This document shows positions 18,160 to 26,602 of a DNA stretch of 64,000 nucleotides, piece by piece. Source of the DNA: Pseudoduganella armeniaca (GTDB taxonomy: Bacteria > Pseudomonadota > Gammaproteobacteria > Burkholderiales > Burkholderiaceae_D). The stretch is taken from assembly GCF_003028855.1 (NCBI RefSeq), contig NZ_CP028324.1, positions 3,658,001-3,722,000 on the forward strand, given 5' to 3'. The notes below the pieces were generated by a model. It did no database searches. It was not told the DNA's origin and saw only the letters and a list, made by a program, of their open reading frames with translations. A program made the translations under genes and the position numbers. The number at the start of each line of letters is the position of its first letter. Within the stretch, counting starts at the first letter, position 1.

Positions 18160-19084
18160 TGCAGCGACTCCAGCCAGGCCGCGAGCGCGCGCAGGTCGGC
18201 GCCGTCCAGGGTGCGCGTGGCCGGCATGCGTGCGCCGGCCTTGTGCGCCTGCGGGTCGGCCACCCAGCCGGCCAGCGTGGCCGCGTGCGTCGGCAGGGTG
18301 CCGGCCGCGATCGTGCGGCGGCTGCCGACGTGGGTCAGGTCCGGCCCCAGCGTGGCGCCCGGCCCGCCGGCCGTCACGCCGCGTACCGCGTGGCAGGCCT
18401 GGCAGCGCTGCGCCAGGAACACGGCCTGGCCGCGCGCCAGCTGCGCGTTGGCGGGCGCCGCGGCGGGCCCTGCCTGCGCGGCCAGCCACGCGTCGAAGGC
18501 GTCCGGCGGCCGCGCCACCACCTCCAGCGCCATCCGGGCATGCTGCTCGCCGCAGTATTCGGCGCACTGGCCGCGGTAGCGCCCCTCCCGCTGGGCCTGC
18601 ACGCGCAGGCCGTGCATGCGGCCCGGGACCATGTCGATCTTGCCGCCCAGGGCCGGCACCCAGAACGCGTGAATGACGTCGGCCGCCCCAGGGCCAGCCA
18701 GACCGGCCGTCCGACCGGCAGGTGCAGCTCGTTGGCCAGTTCGATCTCGCGCCCGCTGGCCGGGTCCGTGTAGCGCACCCGCCACCACCACATATGGCCG
18801 GTGACGGCAATGTGCAGCGGCGTCAGCGAGGTTTGCGGCGACAGGCGCGCGGTCGTCACGGCGCTCCAGGCCAGCAGCGCCGTCAATCCCAGCACGGGGA
18901 AGGCCAGGCCGCCGGCCACGATCCACCAGCGCGCCGGCACGGCACGGCGGCCCGGGCGCAGCGCGCGCAGCACCAGCCACGCCAGCGCGGCCAGGATCAC
19001 GGCGGCGGCGGCGAACATCGTCCAGCCCAGGCGCGCGATCGCGACGGCATCCGCACTGGCGGGATCGAAGAAGCCCGCCGTCAT
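18156..19084 (-). pseudogene. coxB: Cytochrome c oxidase subunit II with C-terminal cytochrome c; one frame break
   Basis: The N-terminal frame (MTAGFFDPASADAVAIARLG...) has two transmembrane helices and ends its good match at PVGRPVWLALG. The next frame continues AADVIHAFWVPALGGKIDMV. The break is at the CCCC at 18686-18689, and one extra G in the coding strand gives ...LALGAADVIHAFW... with no loss. The CuA motif is CAEYCGEQHARM, and a monohaem cytochrome c domain with CQACH follows, so this is a caa3-type subunit II of ~309 residues. Starts and stops overlap both neighbours (ATGA). It is probably intact in the organism. Confidence 0.85.
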
Positions 19085-19476
19085 CGCAAGGTTGCCAGGT
19101 AGGCCGCCATATGGCGCGCATCGTCGGGCGACACCCCCAGCGCCGGCATGGCGGTGCCCGGCTTGACTGCCGGCGGATCGACCAGCCAGCGCGCCAACGC
19201 CTGCGGATCGTTCGGCAGCGTGCCGGCCACGTAGCTCTGGCGCCCGAACGTGGCCAACGGCGGCCCGGCCGTGCCGCGCGCCGCCTCCACGCCGGGGATC
19301 ACGTGGCAGCTGCCGCACTGGAACTGCGCGAGCAGGCGCCGGCCCCGCTCCGCGTCGGCGCCGTCGGCGCGCGGCGGTGCGCGACCTGCCTCGCAGCCGG
19401 CCAGCGTCGCCGCCAGCAGCAGCATGCCGGCGAGCGTTGGACGGGGGTCGAAGCGGAAGCAAACTCTTGCGTGCAC
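19081..19476 (-). CDS. Monohaem cytochrome c lipoprotein
   Basis: This 131-residue exported protein has a lipobox (LAATLAGC) at its signal peptide end and one haem site CGSCH, followed by a Met ligand region (PGTAMPALGVS). The GTG start at 19476 has AGGA seven bases upstream; no ATG is available in frame nearby. The stop overlaps the subunit II start (ATGA), so it heads the oxidase operon. It is probably anchored to a membrane and feeds electrons to the caa3-like oxidase. Its haem domain resembles the second haem domain of the divergent diheme cytochrome (SCHLIPGV versus SCHVIPGV). Confidence 0.85.
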   Translation of the reverse strand: MHARVCFRFDPRPTLAGMLLLAATLAGCEAGRAPPRADGADAERGRRLLAQFQCGSCHVIPGVEAARGTAGPPLATFGRQSYVAGTLPNDPQALARWLVDPPAVKPGTAMPALGVSPDDARHMAAYLATLR

Positions 19477-19494
19477 GCACTGTTCCTGCAGCAA

Positions 19495-19513
19495 ATGGAT
19501 GAATCCATATAAT
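19495..19513 (+). promoter_or_regulatory. TATAAT promoter element with overlapping inverted repeat
   Basis: A perfect -10 hexamer TATAAT (19508-19513) lies 46 bases before the diheme cytochrome start. ATGGAT-GA-ATCCAT (19495-19508) is an inverted repeat that ends in the first base of the hexamer, so a bound protein would block the promoter. The -35 is weak. The intergenic space is only 83 bases, so the same site could also affect the divergent oxidase operon. Confidence 0.5.
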
Positions 19514-19559
19514 ACAGAAAAGACAATTTTCCACCGTTCCCAAGCGTGCACATGCCCCG

Positions 19560-20432
19560 ATGACCCGCCCGTTCCGCTCCCATGCCGTCCGTGTCGCCTG
19601 CGCCAGCGCCGGCGCGGCCCTGCTGGGTGCGGCGGTGCTGGCTGCGCTGCTGGGCTATGCGGTGTTTCGGGGCGGCTGGTACGACGTGGCCGCCACGCGC
19701 CAGCACTTCCAGTTCGTGCACACGCTGCTGGAACGGGCCATGCAGCACTCGGTTGCCTTCCACGCGCGCGCCATCGAGGTTCCGCCGCCGGGCGAGGCCG
19801 CCGTGCTGCGCGGTGCCGACCTGTACACCCGCCACTGCCAGCAATGCCACGGCGGCCCGGGCGTGGCGCCGCTGCCGTTCGCGCAGAGCATGCAGCCGGT
19901 GCCGGGACCGCTGGTGGACGCGGCACGGCGCTGGCAGCCGCGTGAGCTGTATTACATCACCCGGCACGGCATCAAGATGAGCGGCATGCCGGCGTGGGGC
20001 GTGCGCCTGTCCGAGCCGGAGCTGTGGGCAGTGGTTGCCTTCCTGGGGCGCTTGCCGCACCTGACGGCGCCCGGCTACCGGGCCATGCTGGCCGTCGCGG
20101 CCCCCGGTACGACCACTGCCGCCACACCGCTGCCGGCCCCCGACCGCGAGCGCGGCCGCGTCGCACTGACCCAGTACGCCTGCCAGAGCTGCCACCTGAT
20201 TCCCGGCGTGACCGGACCGGACACCTATGTCGGCCCGCCGCTGGTCGACGTCGCCCGCCGCAGCCATCTCGCCGGCCTGCTGCCCAACACGCCCGACAAC
20301 CTGGCGCGCTGGATCCGCGTGCCCCAGGCCGTCCATCCGCAAACGACGATGCCGACGCTGGGCGTGTCCGAGCGCGACGCGCGCGACATGGCCGCCTACC
20401 TGCTCACCACTCGCCAAGGAAGCCACGAATGA
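19560..20432 (+). CDS. Membrane-anchored diheme cytochrome c
   Basis: This 290-residue protein has an N-terminal transmembrane helix (~12-36) and two periplasmic haem domains: CQQCH near residue 97 and CQSCH near 205. Met ligand regions are MSGMPAWGV and TTMPTLGVS. Two-haem proteins of this form pass electrons to terminal oxidases or dehydrogenases. It is divergent from the caa3-like operon, which supports a role as electron donor. The stop overlaps the AI-2E-family gene start by ATGA. Confidence 0.88.
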   Translation: MTRPFRSHAVRVACASAGAALLGAAVLAALLGYAVFRGGWYDVAATRQHFQFVHTLLERAMQHSVAFHARAIEVPPPGEAAVLRGADLYTRHCQQCHGGPGVAPLPFAQSMQPVPGPLVDAARRWQPRELYYITRHGIKMSGMPAWGVRLSEPELWAVVAFLGRLPHLTAPGYRAMLAVAAPGTTTAATPLPAPDRERGRVALTQYACQSCHLIPGVTGPDTYVGPPLVDVARRSHLAGLLPNTPDNLARWIRVPQAVHPQTTMPTLGVSERDARDMAAYLLTTRQGSHE

Positions 20433-21508
20433 ACGACCAGCCGCCCTCGCCCATGCCGGAACAGCGCTTCGCGCGCCGCGTCGCCCTCGTCAACGGCATC
20501 GCCATCCTGGCGCTGCTGCTGCTCGCGGCACTGTGGTTCGCGCACGACGCGCTGCTGCTGGTCTTCGCCTGCGTGCTGTTCGCCATCCTGTTGTACGAGC
20601 TGGCCGGCATCGTGCAGCGCCGCCTGCCGCTGAACCGGCACTGGTCGCTGGCCCTGGTCGTGACCGTGCTGCTGCTGGTGTTCGGCGTGGGCGGCTGGCT
20701 GATGGCGCCGCAGATCGGCGAGCAGGCCGACACGCTGGCGCAAGCGGTGCCGGACGCGCTGCACCGGCTGCGCGCCGCGATGGAACAGCAGCCGCTGCTC
20801 AAGCGCCTGATGGCGGGCGTGCCATCGCCGCAGCAGATGCAGAAGCAGCTGATGCAGCTGGTGCCGAATGCGGGCCTGTTCTTCTCCGGGCTGCTGGGTG
20901 CGCTGGGCAATGTCGTCATCATCCTGTTCGTCGGCGTGTATTTCGCGGCGCAGCCGCACCTGTACATCGACGGCTTCGTGACGCTGGTGCCGCCGTCGAA
21001 ACGAGGCCGCGCGCGCGCGGTGCTGGACGAGCTGGCACGCACCCTGGCGCGCTGGCTGCTCGGCAAGGCGGCCTCGATGCTGCTGGTGGGCGTGGCGTCC
21101 GCTGCCGGCCTGGCGCTGCTGGACATCCCACTGGCGCTGATCCTCGGCCTGATCGCCGGGCTGCTCGACTTCATCCCGTATATCGGACCGCTGCTGGCGG
21201 GCGTGCCCGCCGTGCTGATCGCGTTTTCCGGCGATCCCACCCAGGCGCTGTACGTGGTGCTGCTGTTCGCCGGCATCCAGCTGGTCGAGGGCTACCTGCT
21301 GTCGCCGCTGATCGAGAAGCGTACCGTCTCGCTGCCGCCGGCGCTGACGATCGTGATGCAGCTGCTGTTCGGCGCCCTGTTCGGCATGGCGGGGGTGGCG
21401 CTGGCCACGCCGCTGACAGCCGTGCTGGCGGTGCTGGTGTCGATGCTGTACGTGCAGGACGTGCTGGGCGACCCCGTGCGCACGCCTTCCGAGAGCGGCG
21501 GCAAGTAG
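20429..21508 (+). CDS. AI-2E family transporter (PerM/TqsA-like)
   Basis: This 359-residue membrane protein belongs to the family once called UPF0118. It has about eight helices, including a long central soluble loop (~95-150) and the conserved segment LDFIPYIGPLLAGVPA followed by LFGALFGMAGVALATP. Family members have been linked to AI-2 export, Na+/H+ exchange and other transport, so the substrate here is not known. It is translationally coupled to the diheme cytochrome gene. The link with respiration is positional only. Confidence 0.88.
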   Translation: MNDQPPSPMPEQRFARRVALVNGIAILALLLLAALWFAHDALLLVFACVLFAILLYELAGIVQRRLPLNRHWSLALVVTVLLLVFGVGGWLMAPQIGEQADTLAQAVPDALHRLRAAMEQQPLLKRLMAGVPSPQQMQKQLMQLVPNAGLFFSGLLGALGNVVIILFVGVYFAAQPHLYIDGFVTLVPPSKRGRARAVLDELARTLARWLLGKAASMLLVGVASAAGLALLDIPLALILGLIAGLLDFIPYIGPLLAGVPAVLIAFSGDPTQALYVVLLFAGIQLVEGYLLSPLIEKRTVSLPPALTIVMQLLFGALFGMAGVALATPLTAVLAVLVSMLYVQDVLGDPVRTPSESGGK

Positions 21509-21529
21509 CCGGCCATGGGCCGCCCGCGC

Positions 21530-23290
21530 CTACAGCTGCGCCCGCGCCGCGTTCACGGCGGCGAGAGTGGGCGCGAGCCCGGCCACCCTGTCATCCGCCG
21601 ACAAGGCCTGGTAAGCCTGCTGCGTCACGGCGATCCGCCGGCGCGAAGGCGTTGCCGCGATCACGGCCGCCGTGGCGCGCACGTTCTCCAGGGCTTCGCG
21701 CATATTCGGCTGTTGCGCGAACACGGCGCGCAGGCGGACGATGCCGTCCGGGGTCTTGTGCCCGATGAGGGCTTCGCCCTTGCCGCTCCAGCGTGCGTCG
21801 CCCAGCAGTTGGCCGACAGCGGCGTGCAGTGTCGCCGTGTCCTGTGCGGGCGCGCCGACCAGGGCCACGTTCGCCACCACGCCTGCGCCCGCCGCACGGC
21901 GCAGGTTCGCCTCGTGCAGCATGGCGCTCGCCTGGACATAGAAGTGGGTCGCATCCATGTGTCGATGCTGCAGGTAGAACAGGATGTCCGCCAGCACCGT
22001 GTCGTAGTGCGCATACGGCGAGGCGCCCCTGCCGTAATTGATCCTGTCTTGCAGCAGCTGCCGCTCCGCCACCGAAAAGTCGGACGATCCGGCGAGCAGG
22101 TTGGCGAGAACGTTCCAGTTCGCGTCCATGGTGACCTCCTGCGCATCCATGCCGGCGATCGGGTCGGTCAGTTGGTTGAGGCCGAATTGCTGCCCCGCGA
22201 ATGGCGCCCCGACCAGCGCTGGCAGGTGCATGTTGGCGACGTGGTAGTCGGTGCCGGGGCCGGGGCCGATGTTGGTATTGTAAAGCTGGCTCGACGCCAC
22301 GTGCCCCATTTCGTGAATGATGGCCCCGACAAAGAACTCCTCATGGGCGAAGCGACCCGGCTGGTTGGCGGGAATATCGTAGTTGATGTCATAGGTGCCG
22401 CCCGCATTCGGCCGCGGGGCGGCGTTGGGCTCGACCCCGGCCATCTGCACGAAGTTCATCAGGTTGAGATGGCCGATGACGGCCTGGTAGTGATTGGCCA
22501 GCGCCGCGTTGCCATTGATTACCGCCATGATATTGGCCACCGTGAACGGCGGCGCCACCGCCTGCCACATGGCGTTGACATTCGGATAGACGACGCGCTG
22601 GGCGATGTCGACGCCCCCGAAGTGCCGTGGCGCCTGATCGTCGTGGCCATCGCGACCGGTCTCGTGCACGCCCGCGCATGCGGCCTGGCTGCCCATGACG
22701 TCCGCCTCGCGTTCCAGGCCGGCATCGTCGTTGACCGCCACGCCGCCGGCCTGCAGGGTCGGGTGGACCCGCCCCTGGGCCTGCTGCACCAGGTGCCACG
22801 CCTCGTGCGGCAAATGGTGTTCCTGACCAGGTGCCAAGTGAATCTCGCTGCCCTGGGCATAGGCATGCGCCGCCAGCTGCGCCGGCCGCGCCGAGTTGTA
22901 GTGGACGGTCACATGATCCATGCGGATGCCGGACAGCGCCTCGATGCCCCCCCTTAGCGGGGCAGGCAGGCCGGTACGGTTTGCCCCGCTTGCCGGCGCC
23001 GCCGTGGAGGACGTCGCCGGGCCGGCCGTTGGCTGCAACTGCGCCGTCCGGGCCGAGCGGTCGGCAAGCCGCTGCACAGCTTGCAGGATGGTGGTGTGGG
23101 CATCGGCGCCCGCCAGCGCGGCGTTGCGCTTGAGCTGCAGGGCCCGCGGTGAGCCGGCCGCCATCTCCTGCAAACGCTGCGTGGCCGCGGCGGCCGTGCT
23201 GGCGGAATGGCTGGTGCCGTCGAGGTCCGCCGCGGGTTCCCTGCCGCGCGTCCCCCGTGGCTCTACCGTATTGCCTGCGTGCGTTCTCAT
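21530..23290 (-). CDS. DUF4157-domain protein with a second HExxH domain; possible injected or toxin-like effector
   Basis: This 586-residue protein has no signal peptide. Residues ~110-200 match DUF4157: GIRMDHVTVHYNS, GSEIHLAPGQ, LPHEAWHLVQQ, LEREADVMG. DUF4157 proteins are frequently associated with extracellular contractile injection systems. A distinct region after ~230 contains FVGAIIHEMGHVASSQLYN (HExxH at 326-330), compatible with a zinc metallopeptidase, and runs to the end with helical sequence. I cannot name the C-terminal family. No injection-system sheath, tube or baseplate gene is in the window, so it is an orphan here. The ribosome site is weak. It converges on the AI-2E-family gene. 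Confidence 0.7.
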   Translation of the reverse strand: MRTHAGNTVEPRGTRGREPAADLDGTSHSASTAAAATQRLQEMAAGSPRALQLKRNAALAGADAHTTILQAVQRLADRSARTAQLQPTAGPATSSTAAPASGANRTGLPAPLRGGIEALSGIRMDHVTVHYNSARPAQLAAHAYAQGSEIHLAPGQEHHLPHEAWHLVQQAQGRVHPTLQAGGVAVNDDAGLEREADVMGSQAACAGVHETGRDGHDDQAPRHFGGVDIAQRVVYPNVNAMWQAVAPPFTVANIMAVINGNAALANHYQAVIGHLNLMNFVQMAGVEPNAAPRPNAGGTYDINYDIPANQPGRFAHEEFFVGAIIHEMGHVASSQLYNTNIGPGPGTDYHVANMHLPALVGAPFAGQQFGLNQLTDPIAGMDAQEVTMDANWNVLANLLAGSSDFSVAERQLLQDRINYGRGASPYAHYDTVLADILFYLQHRHMDATHFYVQASAMLHEANLRRAAGAGVVANVALVGAPAQDTATLHAAVGQLLGDARWSGKGEALIGHKTPDGIVRLRAVFAQQPNMREALENVRATAAVIAATPSRRRIAVTQQAYQALSADDRVAGLAPTLAAVNAARAQL

Positions 23291-23387
23291 GGTGCGCTCA
23301 CTGTCAATCAGGATGACAGCATTTCAGCAGGTCGCCAGCGGCGGCACAAGTAACATCTGCCTTACGGGGCGGCCAGGCGCCCCGGGA

Positions 23388-25223
23388 TCAGGCGGTCAGC
23401 TGCTTCTGCGTCTGGTACAGCCGCGCATACAGGCCACCCTCGGCCAGCAGGGCGGCGTGCGTGCCCGCCTCCGCGATGGCGCCGCCGTTCATGACGACGA
23501 TGCGGTCGGCGTTCTCGATGGTGGAGAGCCGGTGCGCGATGACGACCGTGGTACGGCCTGTCATCAGGCGCTCCAGCGCGGCCTGCACCTGCCGCTCCGA
23601 TTCGGTGTCGAGCGCGCTGGTGGCTTCGTCCAGGATCAGGATCGGCGCGTCCTTGTACAGCGCGCGGGCGATCGCCAGTCGCTGGCGCTGGCCGCCGGAG
23701 AGGCGCAGCCCGTTCTCGCCCACCTGCGTCGCATAGCCCTGCGGCTGGCGCTCGATGAACTCGTGCGCGTAGGCGGCGCGCGCCGCGGCCTCGATGCGGG
23801 CCTGGTCCGGCGCCGGGTCGCCATAGGCGATGTTGGCGGCCAGGGTATCGTTGAACAGCACCACGTCCTGGCTGACCAGCGCGATCTGCTGGCGCAGGTC
23901 GGCCAGGCGGTAGTCGCGCAGGTCGACGCCGTCCAGCAGGATCGCGCCGCTGGTCACATCGTAGAAGCGCGGCAGCAGGCTGGCCAGCGTCGTCTTGCCG
24001 CTGCCCGAGCCGCCCACCAGCGCGACTGTTTCGCCAGCCGCGATGGCGAGCGAGACGTCGCGCAGCGCGGGCGCCGCGTCCGGGTCCGTCACGCCATAGC
24101 GGAAGCCCACGTGTTGCAGCTCGATGCGGCCGGCCGCGCGCCCCAGCGTACGCGTGCCTTCGTCCGTCTCGACCGGCGCGTCGATCAGGCCGAACACGGA
24201 TTTCGCCGCCGCCAGGCCGCGCTGCAGCGGCTCGTTGATCTTGGTCAGGTTCTTGATGGGCGACTGCATCGCCATCAGGGAGCCCATGAAGGCGACGAAG
24301 GCGCCGGGCGACAGCGCGCCCTGCTGCGCCCGCACCAGCGCGAAGTAGATCACGGCCGACAGCGTGGCGCCGACCAGCATCATGATGATGCCGGAGTTCA
24401 TGGCCGCGGTGGCCGAGTGCTTCACGGCCAGCTGGCGGTTCAGGCGCACCACGTCGTCGAAGCGGCGCTGTTCGTATTCCTGGCCGCCAAAGATCTTGAC
24501 GACGCGCTGGCCGCCGATGCTTTCGTCCAGCACGCGGGTCAGCTCGCCCATCGCGTGCTGCGCGCTTTCCGACAGGCGGCGCATGCGCCGGCCCGCGAAA
24601 ATGACGACGATGGCCACCAGCGGCAGCAGCCCGAGGCAGAACACGGCCAGCTGCCAGTCGATCGTGAACAGCGAAACCAGGTAGCCGGCCGTGGCGACGG
24701 AATCGCGCACCGCGACGTTCAAGACATTCAGGCCGGCCTGCGAGACCTGGTTGGCGTCGAACGTCACGCGCGACAAGGTGGTGCCGGTGGAGGACTGGTC
24801 GAAATAGCCGTTCGGCAGGCGCAGGATACGGCGGAACATCTGGCCGCGCAGGTCGGCCTGCACGCGGTTGCTGAGCCAGGAGGAACCGTAGTCGCCGGCA
24901 AAGCTGCTGACCATGCGCAGGAATGCCAGGGCCATGATGATCGCCGGGATGGTCCACAGTGCCGCCTGCGCCGCGTCCACCGGCATGAAGCGGTCGATCC
25001 AGTGGCCGACAGTCGTCAGCACCCCGCCCGCCACCTCGGCGCCATGGCTGATGCCCTGCGGGCGCAAGGCGTCGACGACGTTCTGCAACTGGCGGATCAG
25101 CAGCACGTCCGTCAGCGACGCGACGCCGACGGCGATCAACGTCGCGGCCAGCACGCCGCCGTGGGAAAGGAACTGCCGCAGCAGGCGGAAATACAGGGGG
25201 CGGCTTTGCACGGGTTCTGCCAC
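23388..25223 (-). CDS. msbA: Lipid A/phospholipid flippase, ABC transporter MsbA
   Basis: This 611-residue half-size ABC exporter flips lipid A-core across the inner membrane. Six transmembrane helices (~20-320) are followed by the nucleotide-binding domain: Walker A GGSGSGKTT, Q-loop LVSQDVVLF, signature LSGGQRQR, Walker B ILILDEATSALD and H-loop VIAHRLSTI. Segments NRVQADLRGQMFRRIL and KIFGGQEYE match MsbA closely. The length is slightly above E. coli MsbA (582). It stands alone without lpxK following. Confidence 0.92.
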   Translation of the reverse strand: MAEPVQSRPLYFRLLRQFLSHGGVLAATLIAVGVASLTDVLLIRQLQNVVDALRPQGISHGAEVAGGVLTTVGHWIDRFMPVDAAQAALWTIPAIIMALAFLRMVSSFAGDYGSSWLSNRVQADLRGQMFRRILRLPNGYFDQSSTGTTLSRVTFDANQVSQAGLNVLNVAVRDSVATAGYLVSLFTIDWQLAVFCLGLLPLVAIVVIFAGRRMRRLSESAQHAMGELTRVLDESIGGQRVVKIFGGQEYEQRRFDDVVRLNRQLAVKHSATAAMNSGIIMMLVGATLSAVIYFALVRAQQGALSPGAFVAFMGSLMAMQSPIKNLTKINEPLQRGLAAAKSVFGLIDAPVETDEGTRTLGRAAGRIELQHVGFRYGVTDPDAAPALRDVSLAIAAGETVALVGGSGSGKTTLASLLPRFYDVTSGAILLDGVDLRDYRLADLRQQIALVSQDVVLFNDTLAANIAYGDPAPDQARIEAAARAAYAHEFIERQPQGYATQVGENGLRLSGGQRQRLAIARALYKDAPILILDEATSALDTESERQVQAALERLMTGRTTVVIAHRLSTIENADRIVVMNGGAIAEAGTHAALLAEGGLYARLYQTQKQLTA

Positions 25224-25299
25224 AGAAGAAAGAGGAAAGGCAGCATTGTAACCGCCTTCGATGCCCCGACGAAACGCCGCCAGCGACGGCCGACGCGGC

Positions 25300-25323
25300 G
25301 TAACAAAAGTTACGTTTTGTTAC
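25300..25323. promoter_or_regulatory. Inverted repeat GTAACAAAA-N6-TTTTGTTAC
   Basis: Perfect 9-base arms surround GTTACG, so GTAAC/GTTAC occurs three times in 24 bases. This could bind a response regulator that recognises repeated GTTAC boxes, or act as a hairpin. It lies 77 bases upstream of msbA and ~256 bases upstream of the PEP-CTERM gene. A related GTAAC-N5-GTTAC is at 4265-4279. Confidence 0.45.
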
Positions 25324-25515
25324 AGATCAATGGTAGCCTCGACCGTCAAGATCGAACCCTAGAGTGTGTGCTTGAATACAACAAATAGTCCCGCAACCCG
25401 CATGGCTGCTGGGACTTGCAAGATGAAATCACCACGCCTGTTGCATATTGGATACGAATCAAAAAAACAATTACAAAGCGTAAAAATTTAGTGGCAGAGA
25501 TACATTTCTTCCGCC

Positions 25516-25539
25516 TATACTGGATTTGCAATTTGCAAA
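25516..25539 (+). promoter_or_regulatory. Probable promoter -10 (TATACT) with adjacent TTTGCAA palindrome
   Basis: TATACT at 25516-25521 is followed by TTTGCAA-T-TTGCAAA (25525-25539), a near-perfect palindrome around the likely transcription start. This is where a repressor of the PEP-CTERM operon would bind. The -35 is not clear. Confidence 0.4.
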
Positions 25540-25579
25540 ACATTGCACTCTCCTCTATCGTCAAAACGAAAGTGAACCA

Positions 25580-26602
25580 ATGAAAACGTTCCTCACTCTT
25601 TTTGCATCGGCGGCGCTGACACTATCGGCATCGGCCCACGCAGATACGCCGCCCACTTCCCTTACCGAGGGCTTCGATAACATCAGTTCCCTGAGCGGCT
25701 GGGTCATCAACAATGCCAACGGCGGCCAGAGCTGGTTCCAGGGCAACGACGGCATCTTCGCGGCCCAGGCCGGCGCGGACAATTCGTACGCCGCCGCCAA
25801 CTTCGAGTCGGGCACGGGTGCCGGTGGCGCCATCGACAACTGGCTGATCACGCCGGAACTGACGCTGTCGGGCACCACGCGCATCACGTTCTACACCCGC
25901 ACCGCCGACGCAGGTTTTGACGATAACCTGGGAGTACTGTTCGGCGCCGGCAACGGCACCGACATCACGGGCTTCAAGACCAGCCTGCTGTCGATCGACG
26001 CCGCCGGCTATCCTGGCGAGTGGACCCGCTATACGGCCGAGTTCACCGGCACCGGCACGGGCCGCTTTGCTTTCCACTACACCGGCAACTACGCCGCGAG
26101 CGACTACATCGGCCTGGACAGCGTGAGCATCTCCGCCGTCCCTGAACCGTCGACCTGGGCGATGCTGGGCCTGGGCCTGGCTGGCGTGGGCTTCATGGCC
26201 CGCCGCAGCCGCCGCGCCGCCGCCGGCGCTGGCCTGGCACTGGCCGCACTGGGCATGAGCTCGGGCGCCATGGCCGCCGACGACAAGGGCATGGTTGTCG
26301 TGCGCGACGCCGAGACGGGCCAACTGCGCGCCCCGACCGCCGCCGAATACAAGCAGCTGGCACCGCAGACGCTGAAAAGCGCTGCCCTGCAAGCCGGCAA
26401 CACCAAGGAATCGAAAGTCGTGACGCGTGCCAACGGCACCCGCGTCGCCAGCGTCGCCAACAAGGTGCTGTACTCCGTCGTCACCAAGAACGCCGACGGT
26501 TCGCTGACCGAAGCCTGTGCCGAAAACGAAGACGCTGCCCTGGCAGCCACGAAAACCCCGCGCGCCGCGCAAGCCAAGGAGCGCAACTATGAAGCGCAAT
26601 AA
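25580..26602 (+). CDS. PEP-CTERM protein with an extra C-terminal secreted-like domain
   Basis: Signal peptide MKTFLTLFASAALTLSASAHA is followed by a beta-rich domain of the choice-of-anchor J type (TEGFDNISSLSGWVINN, DNWLITPELTLSG). At ~190-218 comes a complete exosortase signal: VPEPSTWAMLGLGLAGVGFMA then RRSRRAA. Such proteins normally end there. This one continues ~120 residues: AGAGLALAALGMSSGAMA looks like a second signal peptide core, then ADDKGMVVVRDAETGQLRAP and a soluble tail. The start at 25580 gives a proper signal peptide; 18 upstream codons are excluded. The stop overlaps the metalloprotease-like gene by 14 bases. Confidence 0.8.
   Translation: MKTFLTLFASAALTLSASAHADTPPTSLTEGFDNISSLSGWVINNANGGQSWFQGNDGIFAAQAGADNSYAAANFESGTGAGGAIDNWLITPELTLSGTTRITFYTRTADAGFDDNLGVLFGAGNGTDITGFKTSLLSIDAAGYPGEWTRYTAEFTGTGTGRFAFHYTGNYAASDYIGLDSVSISAVPEPSTWAMLGLGLAGVGFMARRSRRAAAGAGLALAALGMSSGAMAADDKGMVVVRDAETGQLRAPTAAEYKQLAPQTLKSAALQAGNTKESKVVTRANGTRVASVANKVLYSVVTKNADGSLTEACAENEDAALAATKTPRAAQAKERNYEAQ

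Larger units (their letters stand above)
25224..25579. other. AT-rich divergent intergenic region between msbA and the PEP-CTERM operon
   Basis: I see no gene in this stretch. From 25290 onward base composition drops clearly below the surrounding GC level. It holds a 24-base inverted repeat (25300-25323), a -10-like TATACT (25516-25521) and a near palindrome at 25525-25539, each listed separately or below. It must contain the promoters of both divergent genes. Confidence 0.6.

Noticed and set aside
15634..18810. N-terminal extension of the fused oxidase (217 codons before 18159)
   Set aside because: The extension is an Arg/Gly-rich shadow of subunit II. The ATG at 18159 overlaps the subunit II stop as at the other junctions.
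25521..25540. Sigma-54 promoter (-24/-12) before the PEP-CTERM gene
   Set aside because: GG and GC are 11 bases apart instead of the required 10, and the rest of the consensus is weak.
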